Below are positions 32,336 through 40,037 of a stretch of 64,000 bases of DNA, in pieces. Every line of letters begins with the position of its first letter. Position 1 is the stretch's first letter. This stretch comes from a virus. The position numbers and the translations under genes are program-made. The notes under the pieces were generated by a model that was not told where the DNA came from, ran no database searches, and saw only the letters and a list, made by a program, of their open reading frames with translations. The stretch covers positions 1 through 64,000 of the IMG/VR virus record IMGVR_UViG_3300008267_000780; one strand, 5' to 3'.

Positions 32336-32343
32336 ATAAAACT

Positions 32344-32433
32344 ATGACAAAAAACACTAAAACAATCTTGACTGTAGCCGTAGTTGCTACCGTTTTGTTC
32401 TTCGTTTTCAAGAAGCCTAAAACTGACGCTTAA
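32344..32433 (+). CDS. 29-aa single-span membrane protein
   Basis: Hand translation gives MTKNTKTILTVAVVATVLFF, then VFKKPKTDA. It is among the shortest genes here. It fits between neighbours with 8- and 11-nt gaps, and its basic-hydrophobic-basic pattern matches the set of mini membrane proteins. Confidence 0.6.
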   Translation: MTKNTKTILTVAVVATVLFFVFKKPKTDA

Positions 32434-32444
32434 TTTTCATCAAA

Positions 32445-32927
32445 ATGAATCGTGATGTATTATTGGGCGCGGGGGTCGTTTTGGCCTTTATCGTCCTTGT
32501 AAGCAGAGCCAAGAAAAACCAAGTTTCCGAACCTTCAGGTGGCGGTGGTGGAGGTGGTATGGGCGGTCCTTTCGTTGCAGGAATACCTGCAGGACCTTTG
32601 ACCGTGAATACTATTGTTCAACCCGCACGTCCCGCGAACCAAGGTCAAGTAATTACAACCTTGGGCACAAAAGACACTACTCCAACTGCAGCGGTTACAA
32701 GTTCTACTCAAGCCAAAGCAATTGATACTGCGACTAACACGGGTGGAATTATTCCTATAGGTCAAGGTGGAAGTTCTACTCCCACTTACAGCACAGGAAC
32801 TGTTACTCAAGCGGATTTAAAGTCAGGTGTTGCAGGTAACACGGTTTTCAAGCCTTTCAGCGGAGCATCAATTGATGCAAAATTCTTGGGATTTGTAGGT
32901 TCAAGGCCTAAATTTGAATTCAATTAA
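32445..32927 (+). CDS. Anchored Gly/Thr-rich extended protein
   Basis: This 160-aa protein has an N-terminal span (about 4-20, VLLGAGVVLAFIVLVSR). A glycine stretch (SGGGGGGGMGG) and a long low-complexity body rich in Thr, Pro, Gly and Gln follow. A small C-terminal motif ends FKPFSGASIDAKFLGFVGSR. It could form an extended strand from membrane to capsid. The next gene starts 1 nt after its stop. Confidence 0.68.
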   Translation: MNRDVLLGAGVVLAFIVLVSRAKKNQVSEPSGGGGGGGMGGPFVAGIPAGPLTVNTIVQPARPANQGQVITTLGTKDTTPTAAVTSSTQAKAIDTATNTGGIIPIGQGGSSTPTYSTGTVTQADLKSGVAGNTVFKPFSGASIDAKFLGFVGSRPKFEFN

Positions 32928-32928
32928 T

Positions 32929-33210
32929 ATGTTGTCAGCAAATAAACTATACAAAGATTCAGGAACCACTTTGTCGTTCAAAGAATGGTTGGAGCGTGAA
33001 AAGGCAAAAGGCAAATTTATTCCTAACGTGCAAGCGATGGAAGAATTTGTAAATGCCGATGGTGGTGTTTCAGAGCAAGCCTCTGAAAAATCTCAAATCA
33101 CAGCCAAATCAGTCGAGAACAAACAACTGTTTACTTCCGTGGCTCGAGTCGGTTTAATTGTTGTATTGGCATATTTCGTTTATCGAACTATCAAAAGTGA
33201 AGTTAAATAA
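32929..33210 (+). CDS. C-terminally anchored protein with NADGG motif
   Basis: This 93-aa protein (ATG 32929, right after the previous TAA) has a helical start (LSANKLYKDSGTTLSFKEWL), EFVNADGG near residue 42 and a Ser/Glu-rich linker. A span follows at about 70-87 (VGLIVVLAYFVYRTI) with a basic tail. The last codons overlap the next gene's GTG start. Confidence 0.68.
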   Translation: MLSANKLYKDSGTTLSFKEWLEREKAKGKFIPNVQAMEEFVNADGGVSEQASEKSQITAKSVENKQLFTSVARVGLIVVLAYFVYRTIKSEVK

Positions 33211-33421
33211 CACTCAAATAAAGCGCATACTGATTGCAGGGGGATTTTTCTTCCTGCTTTTGCGTTTTCGGGGATATTTAAATCCCGCGAAAGAAACTTT
33301 GTCTGCTAAAGACGAATCTTTATCAGCGAGTGGTACGAAAACCGTTATTGATAGGGCGATTGACAAAATTAGAAGTGGCGGGGTAAAAGTTGCAAGCACT
33401 CCATCTGAAATAACAAACTGA
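33197..33421 (+). CDS. N-terminally anchored small protein
   Basis: The frame begins at TTG 33158, but GTG 33197 overlaps the previous gene by only 14 nt and gives a normal topology: a short basic head and a span about 10-22 (ILIAGGFFFLLLRF). A polar body with SLSASGTKTVIDRAIDKIRS follows. 74 aa. It meets the protease gene by TGATG. Confidence 0.6.
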   Translation: MKLNNTQIKRILIAGGFFFLLLRFRGYLNPAKETLSAKDESLSASGTKTVIDRAIDKIRSGGVKVASTPSEITN

Positions 33422-34203
33422 TGAAAGAAGAAAGAATTGCTACCAAATATGCTCCCGTTACGCTTTGTGTGGTTTTGAAAACAGAGTTCCCTACCAAACT
33501 CAATTTGGTAGTGTTCGATGCAAAAAACCCCAAAAGGAAATTCACTGAGCGTTACAAAACTGTTACAGGCGAAGAAACCCTGTATGTTCGAATGCCGTTG
33601 TCTCCTGATAACGCTGTCGTTCAAGTTTTTTCGCACGGTGGAATTGCAAAAAAGAATGACCCAAACTTCAGTATTGTAAGGGTTTACAAAAAAGGTTTGG
33701 AGCGTCGGTTTGATTTGAATGATATTGGGAATCCCCAAATACGCTCATTCGTCAAATTCGCGCAGAAATTTTGTTTTAATGTGAGTGAGTTGGAGCCCGA
33801 AGAAACTTATCGAAGTGATGACGGTGAATACTTTATTCAGTTGAAGCAACAGATAAAAGATGCAAACGGAAAAGTGTTGGGTACGCCCGCACGTATTGGC
33901 CGTAGAACAGGTGTTATTCAAGTGAGTAAAACCCAATTTGAGGCCTTTACAATTCCTATGCGTATGGCAATTTTGCTACACGAATTTTCCCATTTTTACT
34001 TGAATGAAAAAATGGATGATGAAATGGAGGCAGACTTAAATGGATTGTTGATTTACCTTGGTCTTGGATATCCAAGAATTGAGGCTTATCAAGCGTTCCT
34101 CGAAACATTCAAAAATGCACCAAGCAATTTGAATAAGAAACGCTACGATATGATTAATAACTTCATCAACAATTTTGAGAAAATGGACATTGTAATAAAA
34201 TAA
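33421..34203 (+). CDS. Zincin metalloprotease-like protein (HExxH)
   Basis: This 260-aa protein has HEFSH at residues 187-191 inside the helix RMAILLHEFSHFYLNE, and EMEADLNGL about 12 residues later as a likely third ligand. This is the gluzincin pattern HExxH...E. The N-terminal half is beta-rich and not recognised. No signal peptide is present. Within the virion gene cluster, the likely roles are particle maturation or degradation of peptide cross-links at entry. It starts by TGATG overlap with the gene before. Confidence 0.75.
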   Translation: MKEERIATKYAPVTLCVVLKTEFPTKLNLVVFDAKNPKRKFTERYKTVTGEETLYVRMPLSPDNAVVQVFSHGGIAKKNDPNFSIVRVYKKGLERRFDLNDIGNPQIRSFVKFAQKFCFNVSELEPEETYRSDDGEYFIQLKQQIKDANGKVLGTPARIGRRTGVIQVSKTQFEAFTIPMRMAILLHEFSHFYLNEKMDDEMEADLNGLLIYLGLGYPRIEAYQAFLETFKNAPSNLNKKRYDMINNFINNFEKMDIVIK

Positions 34204-34205
34204 AG

Positions 34206-34625
34206 ATGGCAGTTACAAATTGGAACACAGCACCTGATTACGATGAATGGGGCCCCGATAAGTCTTGGGGTTGTGAAGATTGGATACAATGGCACAAATT
34301 GCTCAAATTAAAATTTGGCGCAGTTAAAGCCAACTATATTTGGAATTATGCATATGCCCAAGGAACACAGGGAGCGTCCCATTGGAGTTGCAGGACAACA
34401 AATACTATGTTCCGAAATTATGTGGCAAAGGAAGGTTTGAATCCATATGAAAGTGCGGGTGCATTTGCGCCTATTTTGAATGTTATTGGTGGCGCGGGCG
34501 ATGTAGTCAGTGGCACGGGTGATTTACTGTCAGATATTGGTAAGAATTTAAAAATCATCGGGTACATCGCAATTTTGGGTGTAGCCGTGTATGTGGGAAT
34601 AACCGTTTATAAGAAGACAAAGTGA
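34206..34625 (+). CDS. Trp/Cys-rich virion-module protein with C-terminal span
   Basis: This 139-aa protein has a compact N-terminal domain with many Trp residues and two Cys (GPDKSWGCEDWIQWHKLL, then ASHWSCRTTNTMFRNYVAKE). An amphipathic glycine-rich segment follows, then a C-terminal span (about 113-133) ending VYKKTK. The W-D-W-WH...CRT pattern looks like a conserved phage family, but I cannot name it. It joins the next gene by TGATG. Confidence 0.7.
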   Translation: MAVTNWNTAPDYDEWGPDKSWGCEDWIQWHKLLKLKFGAVKANYIWNYAYAQGTQGASHWSCRTTNTMFRNYVAKEGLNPYESAGAFAPILNVIGGAGDVVSGTGDLLSDIGKNLKIIGYIAILGVAVYVGITVYKKTK

Positions 34626-34783
34626 TGAAAAAGGAAATATTGTATGCGGGTGGTATTTTGGTTGCTTTGGGAGCGATTTATTTCATTGTGAAGCAATATA
34701 AAAAGAATCAAGATGGGTCAGCCGCGTTGGATGACAAGGAAATCGTTGATTTATTGAAAAAAATTGATTCGGCAAAAAAATGA
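34625..34783 (+). CDS. 52-aa single-span membrane protein
   Basis: Hand translation gives MKKEILYAGGILVALGAIYF, then a charged helix ending KKIDSAKK. The span is about residues 5-23. Both ends overlap neighbours (TGATG and ATGA). Confidence 0.7.
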   Translation: MKKEILYAGGILVALGAIYFIVKQYKKNQDGSAALDDKEIVDLLKKIDSAKK

Positions 34784-35310
34784 GTACGGAAAAAGGATTA
34801 AAATATGGGTTTTTCTTTATCGCAGGGGTTGCAGTAATTCTTGGTGTTGTTCTATTGGGTAAAAAGAAGCCCGATGACGATGACGAAAATCCAAATCCTG
34901 AGCCTACACCAATGGACCCTGTAATTGACCCTGTTCAAGCATCAGTTCCGCAAAATCTTGCAACTATTCTTGCAAGCAAGGACCCTATTGTAGCATTGAA
35001 GGGTAGGAAGATTTATGCAAAAGTTGCCAATGCAAAAGGTAGGAAAACCCCATATGTAAATGACGGTATGGTAAACAACCTTGCATTCGAATCACTGAAC
35101 GGTGAGTATCTTGGGTATCCTACAAGAGTCGGTAACGATTTAAATGGTGCTAAAGATGCATCAGGAAAAGTTTACAAGTGGATTAGAGTTACACTCGACA
35201 CGAAATCGTGGAATAGGTATAACGATACCAAATCATTTTTGACCAAACAAACTTTTATGAATAACGGAAATAACTTTGCGTGGTTCAGGGAGGACGTAAT
35301 TAAATTATAA
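34780..35310 (+). CDS. Anchored protein with SH3-like C-terminal domain
   Basis: This 176-aa protein has an N-terminal span (about 8-26), an acidic-proline linker (DDDDENPNPEPTPMDPV) and a C-terminal beta domain (about 75-176). In that domain GRKIYAKVANAKGRKTPYVN and KVYKWIRVTLDTKSWNRYND suggest an SH3-like fold, as in wall-binding proteins. The layout matches the 182-aa protein in the next gene, which carries a peptidoglycan-binding-like domain. Wall-binding is inferred. Confidence 0.65.
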   Translation: MSTEKGLKYGFFFIAGVAVILGVVLLGKKKPDDDDENPNPEPTPMDPVIDPVQASVPQNLATILASKDPIVALKGRKIYAKVANAKGRKTPYVNDGMVNNLAFESLNGEYLGYPTRVGNDLNGAKDASGKVYKWIRVTLDTKSWNRYNDTKSFLTKQTFMNNGNNFAWFREDVIKL

Positions 35311-35858
35311 TGAAAAAGCAAGCAATTGATAAAAATTTGAAATACGGGCTGTACGTTTTGTCGGCCCTTATTGGTGGTTTTGCAGTCGTAAAAATTGTAA
35401 AAGCAATTAAGGATAATGCAGATAAAGGCGATGATGAAAACAAACCTGAGCCTGAGATTAAAACAGTTTATGTAGACACATACCTGTCAAAGTTGCCTTT
35501 AGGGGTGGATAATTTGACTTGGGGCTCTAAAGTACCCGCTAAGTATTTGCCAACTTTTAATGCAAGCACAGCCGCGAGTACAGATGCAACATACAAAGCG
35601 AATGCAATACGCGTTCAAACTTTGTTAAATCAAAGACTTGCCGCTTTGGGAGGTGGATATCCTAAATTGGTAACAGATGGTATCATAGGTGGTGAAACAA
35701 CAAAAGCAATGATTGTAGTTGCAAAGCAGTATGACAAAATGAATTTGTTGCCTTTAACCAAAAAAGAAGACATTAATAATTGGCTGACCTTTTTCAATGT
35801 AAAAACAATATCAGGAGATTCCTCACAAACAGGTGAGTTTCCTTTTTTCAAAAAATAA
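35310..35858 (+). CDS. Anchored peptidoglycan-binding-like protein
   Basis: This 182-aa protein has an N-terminal span (about 9-28) and an acidic linker. The body (about 90-160) has IRVQTLLNQRLAALGGGYPK, then LVTDGIIGGETTKAMIVVAK, the signature of PG_binding_1 domains (DGxxGxxT). Such domains hold enzymes or particles to peptidoglycan. Together with the transglycosylase at 24135 it suggests that the particle binds and opens the cell wall. It starts by TAATG overlap. Confidence 0.72.
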   Translation: MKKQAIDKNLKYGLYVLSALIGGFAVVKIVKAIKDNADKGDDENKPEPEIKTVYVDTYLSKLPLGVDNLTWGSKVPAKYLPTFNASTAASTDATYKANAIRVQTLLNQRLAALGGGYPKLVTDGIIGGETTKAMIVVAKQYDKMNLLPLTKKEDINNWLTFFNVKTISGDSSQTGEFPFFKK

Positions 35859-35870
35859 GACGACAAGAAT

Positions 35871-36431
35871 ATGGACATAGATTCTTTTTTCACAGATGGC
35901 GACCTAAGTTTCGGAATGGACGGTTCAAGCCCTAATTTCAAAAACCTTACAGGAACAGGTCAAAATGTTTCTCGCGGTCCCAAATATGGCGAGTATGAAT
36001 TCAATAAGAACCCTGAATATGGGTTTACTGATGATATTTATTCAAACGCTACGGGTACTTCAAGATTAAATCAACCTACGGAATGGTACGTTACCAAGTT
36101 GTCTGATGCAGACAAAAAAGACTGTAACAAATTACAGGGTGTAATGGATAATATCTCCAAGGATATTGATACCAACAATAAAAAAATGGCCACTGCAAAA
36201 CGCGGTGAAAGAAGGGTTCTTGAAGAATATAACAAGGGTTTGGAATTGGCAGGTAAAAAAGTCTTGGAATTGATGAATGCGGCTAATTGCACCGTCATTC
36301 AGCAGGCAGAATTTAATAAAGCGTTGGGTGTAGCGGGTTCCCCATCAAAATCATCAAAGGTGATTTTGTATGTTGGCATTGGCGTTGCTGCATTGGCTCT
36401 TGGAGTGGTACTTTACAAAAAATTTAAGTAA
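35871..36431 (+). CDS. C-terminally anchored virion-module protein
   Basis: This 186-aa protein starts MDIDSFFTDGDLSFGMDGSS, an arm similar in style to the capsid candidate N-terminus. A helical middle (about 75-140) and a C-terminal span (about 163-181) ending LYKKFK follow. It starts 12 nt after the previous stop and ends by TAATG overlap. No family is recognised. Confidence 0.68.
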   Translation: MDIDSFFTDGDLSFGMDGSSPNFKNLTGTGQNVSRGPKYGEYEFNKNPEYGFTDDIYSNATGTSRLNQPTEWYVTKLSDADKKDCNKLQGVMDNISKDIDTNNKKMATAKRGERRVLEEYNKGLELAGKKVLELMNAANCTVIQQAEFNKALGVAGSPSKSSKVILYVGIGVAALALGVVLYKKFK

Positions 36432-37171
36432 TGAGAACAAACATCAGTAAACAGTTAGGATTGCCCGTTGCTCCCCCAAGAGCAAAAGCCCCATCTATAG
36501 AAAAACAGTTGGGTTTTGTGGCCGAATATGATAAGTCTTTGGATTCAAGCAACTTGAATTTCTTTGCGGAAAATGACAAGTATTTTAATGCTTCAGGAGA
36601 AACAAAGAACTTTAATGAGTACTATAAAGGGAGTGAAGCCTCAGTGCGCTCTGTATTAGAGGGCTTAAAAATAAACACGTCTGAAGACTTGGACTATCTT
36701 GAATCTGAGAAAAAAAGATTTCAGGAAGGCAAGGCAACTTTAGAACGCGATATTAACGCCATCAAAATAAATCAAGCGCAAAAAGCATTTGGTACTCAAG
36801 CCTACACTCAGCGTGGAAAATATGTTTCTCAATTATGGTCCGTAGATAAAACAATCGAGGGAATTGACAAAAGAATTGCTGATGTCAAGGTTATTTTGGA
36901 GAAAAAAGCCGCAAAAGCGAAGGCTGATGCAGAAGCCGCTGCAGCGAAAATGAAAGCAGAGGCTGAAGCCGCAAAGCAGGCAAAAATTGCCGCGTTGAAA
37001 AAGCAGATTGCTGATTCAAAAGACCCAAGTGTAAAAAAACAACTTACTGACGAACTCACAGGACTTTTGCAAGAAGGAACTGAAGGGCTTAAATCAAACA
37101 AAATTGTTTTGATTGGTGGAGCCGTGGTTGTAATCGGTGTTTTGTATTACTTTTTTAGGAGCAAGCAATAA
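36431..37171 (+). CDS. Long coiled-coil protein with C-terminal anchor
   Basis: This 246-aa protein has a helical N-terminal region with FNASGETKNF near residue 57. A long charged Ala/Lys/Glu coiled coil follows (about 85-215, including AEAAAAKMKAEAEAAKQAKI), then a C-terminal span (about 224-243) ending FFRSKQ. The rod could measure about 15-20 nm and might act as a spacer or tape-like part of a DNA-delivery tube. Function is inferred. Confidence 0.7.
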   Translation: MRTNISKQLGLPVAPPRAKAPSIEKQLGFVAEYDKSLDSSNLNFFAENDKYFNASGETKNFNEYYKGSEASVRSVLEGLKINTSEDLDYLESEKKRFQEGKATLERDINAIKINQAQKAFGTQAYTQRGKYVSQLWSVDKTIEGIDKRIADVKVILEKKAAKAKADAEAAAAKMKAEAEAAKQAKIAALKKQIADSKDPSVKKQLTDELTGLLQEGTEGLKSNKIVLIGGAVVVIGVLYYFFRSKQ

Positions 37172-37173
37172 TT

Positions 37174-37470
37174 ATGTCAATTCAATATCAAGGTGCGGGA
37201 TACGATTCATTCGATGAATTTATGACTGAAACAGGATTGGATAAAGATAATTTTGTTGACGCTAAGAAGTCAGCAAATACCTTTGGAATTAAGTTCAAAG
37301 AAACTTTCACCACTGAATTTAAAAACCAATTCACAGAGGCTCAAGACAGGGCAAAAAGATTGGATTCTAAGCCAAAGGTATTGAATCCTATTCCTAATAG
37401 CCTTTTGTATTTTGGATTGGTAACAGCGGGTATTTATTTGGCATATTCATTTATTTTCAAATCAGAATGA
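37174..37470 (+). CDS. Small C-terminally anchored protein
   Basis: This 98-aa protein has a helical, charged body (SFDEFMTETGLDKDNFVDAK). It ends in a span at about 76-93 (SLLYFGLVTAGIYLAYSFI) with tail FKSE. It ends by ATGA overlap with the LEA-like gene. No family is recognised. Confidence 0.67.
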   Translation: MSIQYQGAGYDSFDEFMTETGLDKDNFVDAKKSANTFGIKFKETFTTEFKNQFTEAQDRAKRLDSKPKVLNPIPNSLLYFGLVTAGIYLAYSFIFKSE

Positions 37471-37979
37471 AGAAAAAACTATTAATTATTGGGGGTGCTA
37501 CAATTGTAGCCGCAATCGCGTTAAGGACGCTGTATAAGAACTTGTATTTGGCAGGTCAGTGGGATTTCAATATGGGGAGTTTTGGCGTTAAGTCATTCAA
37601 GCCCCTTGTTATCACACAAACAATTGACTTTATCAATAAAAGCAATTTGAAATTGACTGTTAAAAACATTAAAATAGGTGTTTACAGCAATAATATTAGA
37701 ATCGGTCAAATTGATAGGGCAAATGAGCAAACGATTGGTCCAAAAGGTATTTCCAAGTTTACCTTGGAATATGCTTTGACACCCACGTTGGGGAATCAAG
37801 CCGCCAAGGATGCAATCACTAAAGTTGCGTCAACGTATTTACAGACAAAAGACTTGCCTGTGGATTTCGTTGGGTCTCTTGACGTTAAAACACCTTTTGG
37901 ATTTGTGACCGTTCCCGTGAGATATTCTTCAACGGGGAAAAATTTATACAAATTGTGGTATGAATATATGAACGGATAA
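37467..37979 (+). CDS. Anchored LEA2/WHy-like beta protein
   Basis: This 170-aa protein has an N-terminal span (about 4-20, LLIIGGATIVAAIALRTL). It is followed by one beta-sandwich domain with the LEA2/WHy pattern: FINKSNLKLTVKNIKIGVYS, then NEQTIGPKGISKFTLEYALT and a closing VPVRYSS. LEA2 domains are stress-protection or membrane-apposed adhesion modules in bacteria and archaea. It is the last gene before the fibre/glycosylation promoter at 37984. Confidence 0.72.
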   Translation: MKKKLLIIGGATIVAAIALRTLYKNLYLAGQWDFNMGSFGVKSFKPLVITQTIDFINKSNLKLTVKNIKIGVYSNNIRIGQIDRANEQTIGPKGISKFTLEYALTPTLGNQAAKDAITKVASTYLQTKDLPVDFVGSLDVKTPFGFVTVPVRYSSTGKNLYKLWYEYMNG

Positions 37980-37983
37980 TTGC

Positions 37984-37991
37984 TATATTTG
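37984..37991 (+). promoter_or_regulatory. -7 box of the fibre and glycosylation operon
   Basis: TATATTTG is a perfect Bacteroidota -7 box in the 32-nt gap after the virion operon. No good -33 box is seen upstream. A transcript starting near 37998 has a leader of about 14 nt to ATG 38012 and could cover the whole fibre region to 59061. Confidence 0.55.
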
Positions 37992-38011
37992 AGCAATAGT
38001 TGTGTACATAT

Positions 38012-38389
38012 ATGAATATTAAAAAGGATTTTTTTAAAGGAGTTAGTCTTTACGCCACTGAATCTTCGGTTCAAGAATCAGAAGTTCAAGTGCGATTGAC
38101 TATTGGTCAGAGTGAATCTGAGCCTATCAATTATCAATGGTGCATTAATTGGCAGCCCAATCGTAATACGAATTATAACGAGGTTATGGGTCGCAAAATT
38201 ATCAATATCACTGAGGCTTTAGTGGCACCTATGTTGCATCAAGCAATGGTCAAGTGGGCAAGAACTCTTGACATTTCATTAGAAAATTTTAGTGGTTTCT
38301 TGTTCAAGAAAGACGATGTTATTGGTGTTGCTATCTACGATAAGACAACCCCAAAAAAATTATGTCCAATTGAAGAATTACTTGGATGA
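38012..38389 (+). CDS. Hypothetical 125-aa protein, first of the fibre operon
   Basis: ATG 38012 is chosen because an upstream TTG (38000) lies at or before the likely transcript start. The protein is mixed alpha/beta (SVQESEVQVRLTIGQSESEP, then KIINITEALVAPMLHQAMVK) and soluble. It overlaps the first collagen-like gene by ATGA. Function unknown; it might be a fibre adaptor or chaperone. Confidence 0.65.
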   Translation: MNIKKDFFKGVSLYATESSVQESEVQVRLTIGQSESEPINYQWCINWQPNRNTNYNEVMGRKIINITEALVAPMLHQAMVKWARTLDISLENFSGFLFKKDDVIGVAIYDKTTPKKLCPIEELLG

Positions 38390-39267
38390 GCGTCAAAGTC
38401 GCAAGAAGTTCCCATTGGGTTATTAGGACTCTCGAGGGGAACGGTTTAGCCGTTTATTTAGGCGAAGACGATGTAATTTATGTAAAGGACCAAAACGGGT
38501 CCATACAGCCGTTAAAGGAACTTATTGGGTCCCTATCGGTGGATGTCCCTGAAGGTGGTTTTCAAAGTGGTACTTCAGGTACTTCGGGAAAAACAAATGG
38601 AACATCGGGTTCATCGGGAACGAGCGGTTCCAATGGGCAAGACGGAACGTCGGGTGAAAATGGATTGGACGGTACATCGGGGTCATCAGGTTCTTCAGGA
38701 AGTTCAGGAACAAGCGGCATTGACGGTTCGTCAGGCTCTTCAGGTTATAGCGGTGTGGATGGAAGTTCAGGAAGTTCGGGAACTTCAGGCGTAAATGGAA
38801 TCGATGGCTCATCAGGAACGAGCGGAAATGGCGGTACAAACGGAACGAGTGGTATCAATGGAACATCGGGCTCTTCAGGAAAAGATGGAGATATTGGGGC
38901 AAAGGGAAGCAATGGAACCTCAGGCTCTTCGGGGGTTTGCGGTTCTTCAGGTACGAGCGGTGTAGGATATTCATTTGAGCAAATTGATAGTCGGTCAAAG
39001 ACATTATTGGATTTTACAAAAAGTCAAATTCTTTTCCTAAATTTGAATAATAACACGACACTAAATTTTGCAGGTTTTCCTGTTGGAATATTTTATCTGA
39101 TAGTAAAGCAAGGTATTGGTAACTACAGTGTTACATTCCCTTATGTCCTTAAACAAGCAAAAGGGTTTGAATATGTTCCAAGCATTTTCCCGAATGCTGT
39201 AGATGTGTTACAATTTATGTGCGATGGCACATCATTTTATGTGATTGACTGCAAAAAAGAATACTAA
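38386..39267 (+). CDS. Collagen-like fibre protein, short
   Basis: This 293-aa protein has an N-terminal domain (1-55) with LEGNGLAVYLGEDDVIYVKD. About 43 Gly-X-Y triplets follow (about 62-190), mostly GSS, GTS and GxD/GxN. The C-terminal domain (about 195-293) is beta-rich (ILFLNLNNNTTLNFAGFPVG). The N-terminal part is paralogous to that of the next gene and so is probably the particle-attachment module. Unlike the giant fibre it has no S74 domain. The triplets suggest a trimer. Confidence 0.78.
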   Translation: MSVKVARSSHWVIRTLEGNGLAVYLGEDDVIYVKDQNGSIQPLKELIGSLSVDVPEGGFQSGTSGTSGKTNGTSGSSGTSGSNGQDGTSGENGLDGTSGSSGSSGSSGTSGIDGSSGSSGYSGVDGSSGSSGTSGVNGIDGSSGTSGNGGTNGTSGINGTSGSSGKDGDIGAKGSNGTSGSSGVCGSSGTSGVGYSFEQIDSRSKTLLDFTKSQILFLNLNNNTTLNFAGFPVGIFYLIVKQGIGNYSVTFPYVLKQAKGFEYVPSIFPNAVDVLQFMCDGTSFYVIDCKKEY

Positions 39268-40037
39268 TGACCACAAGCGTTTTAACCACGAGTTTAGCAA
39301 GGAACATAAATACCGTTGAAGGTAATGGTCTTTATATTTTCCTCGATGACTCGGATTATGTGTTAAAGTTAAAAGACGTTGATGGAAATATACAGCCTGT
39401 TTCAGACTTCGTAGGAAGTGGTGGAACAAGCGGTGGTGGTATTCAATCAATCAATGCCTTAACAGCGGCTGCTCAATTTTTGACAACGGGTACTTCGGGT
39501 AGTGATTTTGCCGTACAGTCTTCAGGGAATACACACACTTTCAATTTGCCTGATGCGAGTACGAGTGCACGCGGTGTGGTAAGTACGGGCCCTCAAAATA
39601 TTAAAGGTGTCAAAACATTTACGGACAACGCATTTTTTCAAGGGGATGTGGACATTTTGGGTACGCTCACAGCGGAAGCCAAATCGTTCTTGATTCCTCA
39701 CCCCGACCCCGATAAACAAGGGTGGGATTTACAACACGGAAACTTAGAAGGTGGTGAACACGCGATTTATTATCGAGGCCGCATTCAAGGGACAAATATG
39801 ATATATCTACCTTCATATTGGAAGTTTTTGGTTAGTCAACACAGCATCACGGTGCATTTGACAAGTGCCAAAGGCGACTTCAATTATTTCGTAGAAGATG
39901 TGACTTTAGAAAGTATTCGAATTGCAAAATCCGTAGGAGATTGGTTTTCCTACGATTGCTATTTCATAATTCACGCTGAACGACGAGATATTGGCAAATT
40001 GAAGGTGGAGATTACACCTCAAGAAAAGCAATATTGA
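39267..40037 (+). CDS. Fibre/receptor-binding-type protein
   Basis: This 256-aa protein shares the N-terminal module with the collagen-like fibre before it (VEGNGLYIFLDDSDYVLKLK). A short GGTSGGG linker and beta-rich repeats of phage-fibre style follow (DASTSARGVVSTGPQNIKGV, with KTFTDNAFFQGDV). The C-terminal domain (about 140-256) may be the binding head. It is joined on both sides by overlaps. It probably sits on the same virion site as the collagen-like protein. Confidence 0.72.
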   Translation: MTTSVLTTSLARNINTVEGNGLYIFLDDSDYVLKLKDVDGNIQPVSDFVGSGGTSGGGIQSINALTAAAQFLTTGTSGSDFAVQSSGNTHTFNLPDASTSARGVVSTGPQNIKGVKTFTDNAFFQGDVDILGTLTAEAKSFLIPHPDPDKQGWDLQHGNLEGGEHAIYYRGRIQGTNMIYLPSYWKFLVSQHSITVHLTSAKGDFNYFVEDVTLESIRIAKSVGDWFSYDCYFIIHAERRDIGKLKVEITPQEKQY

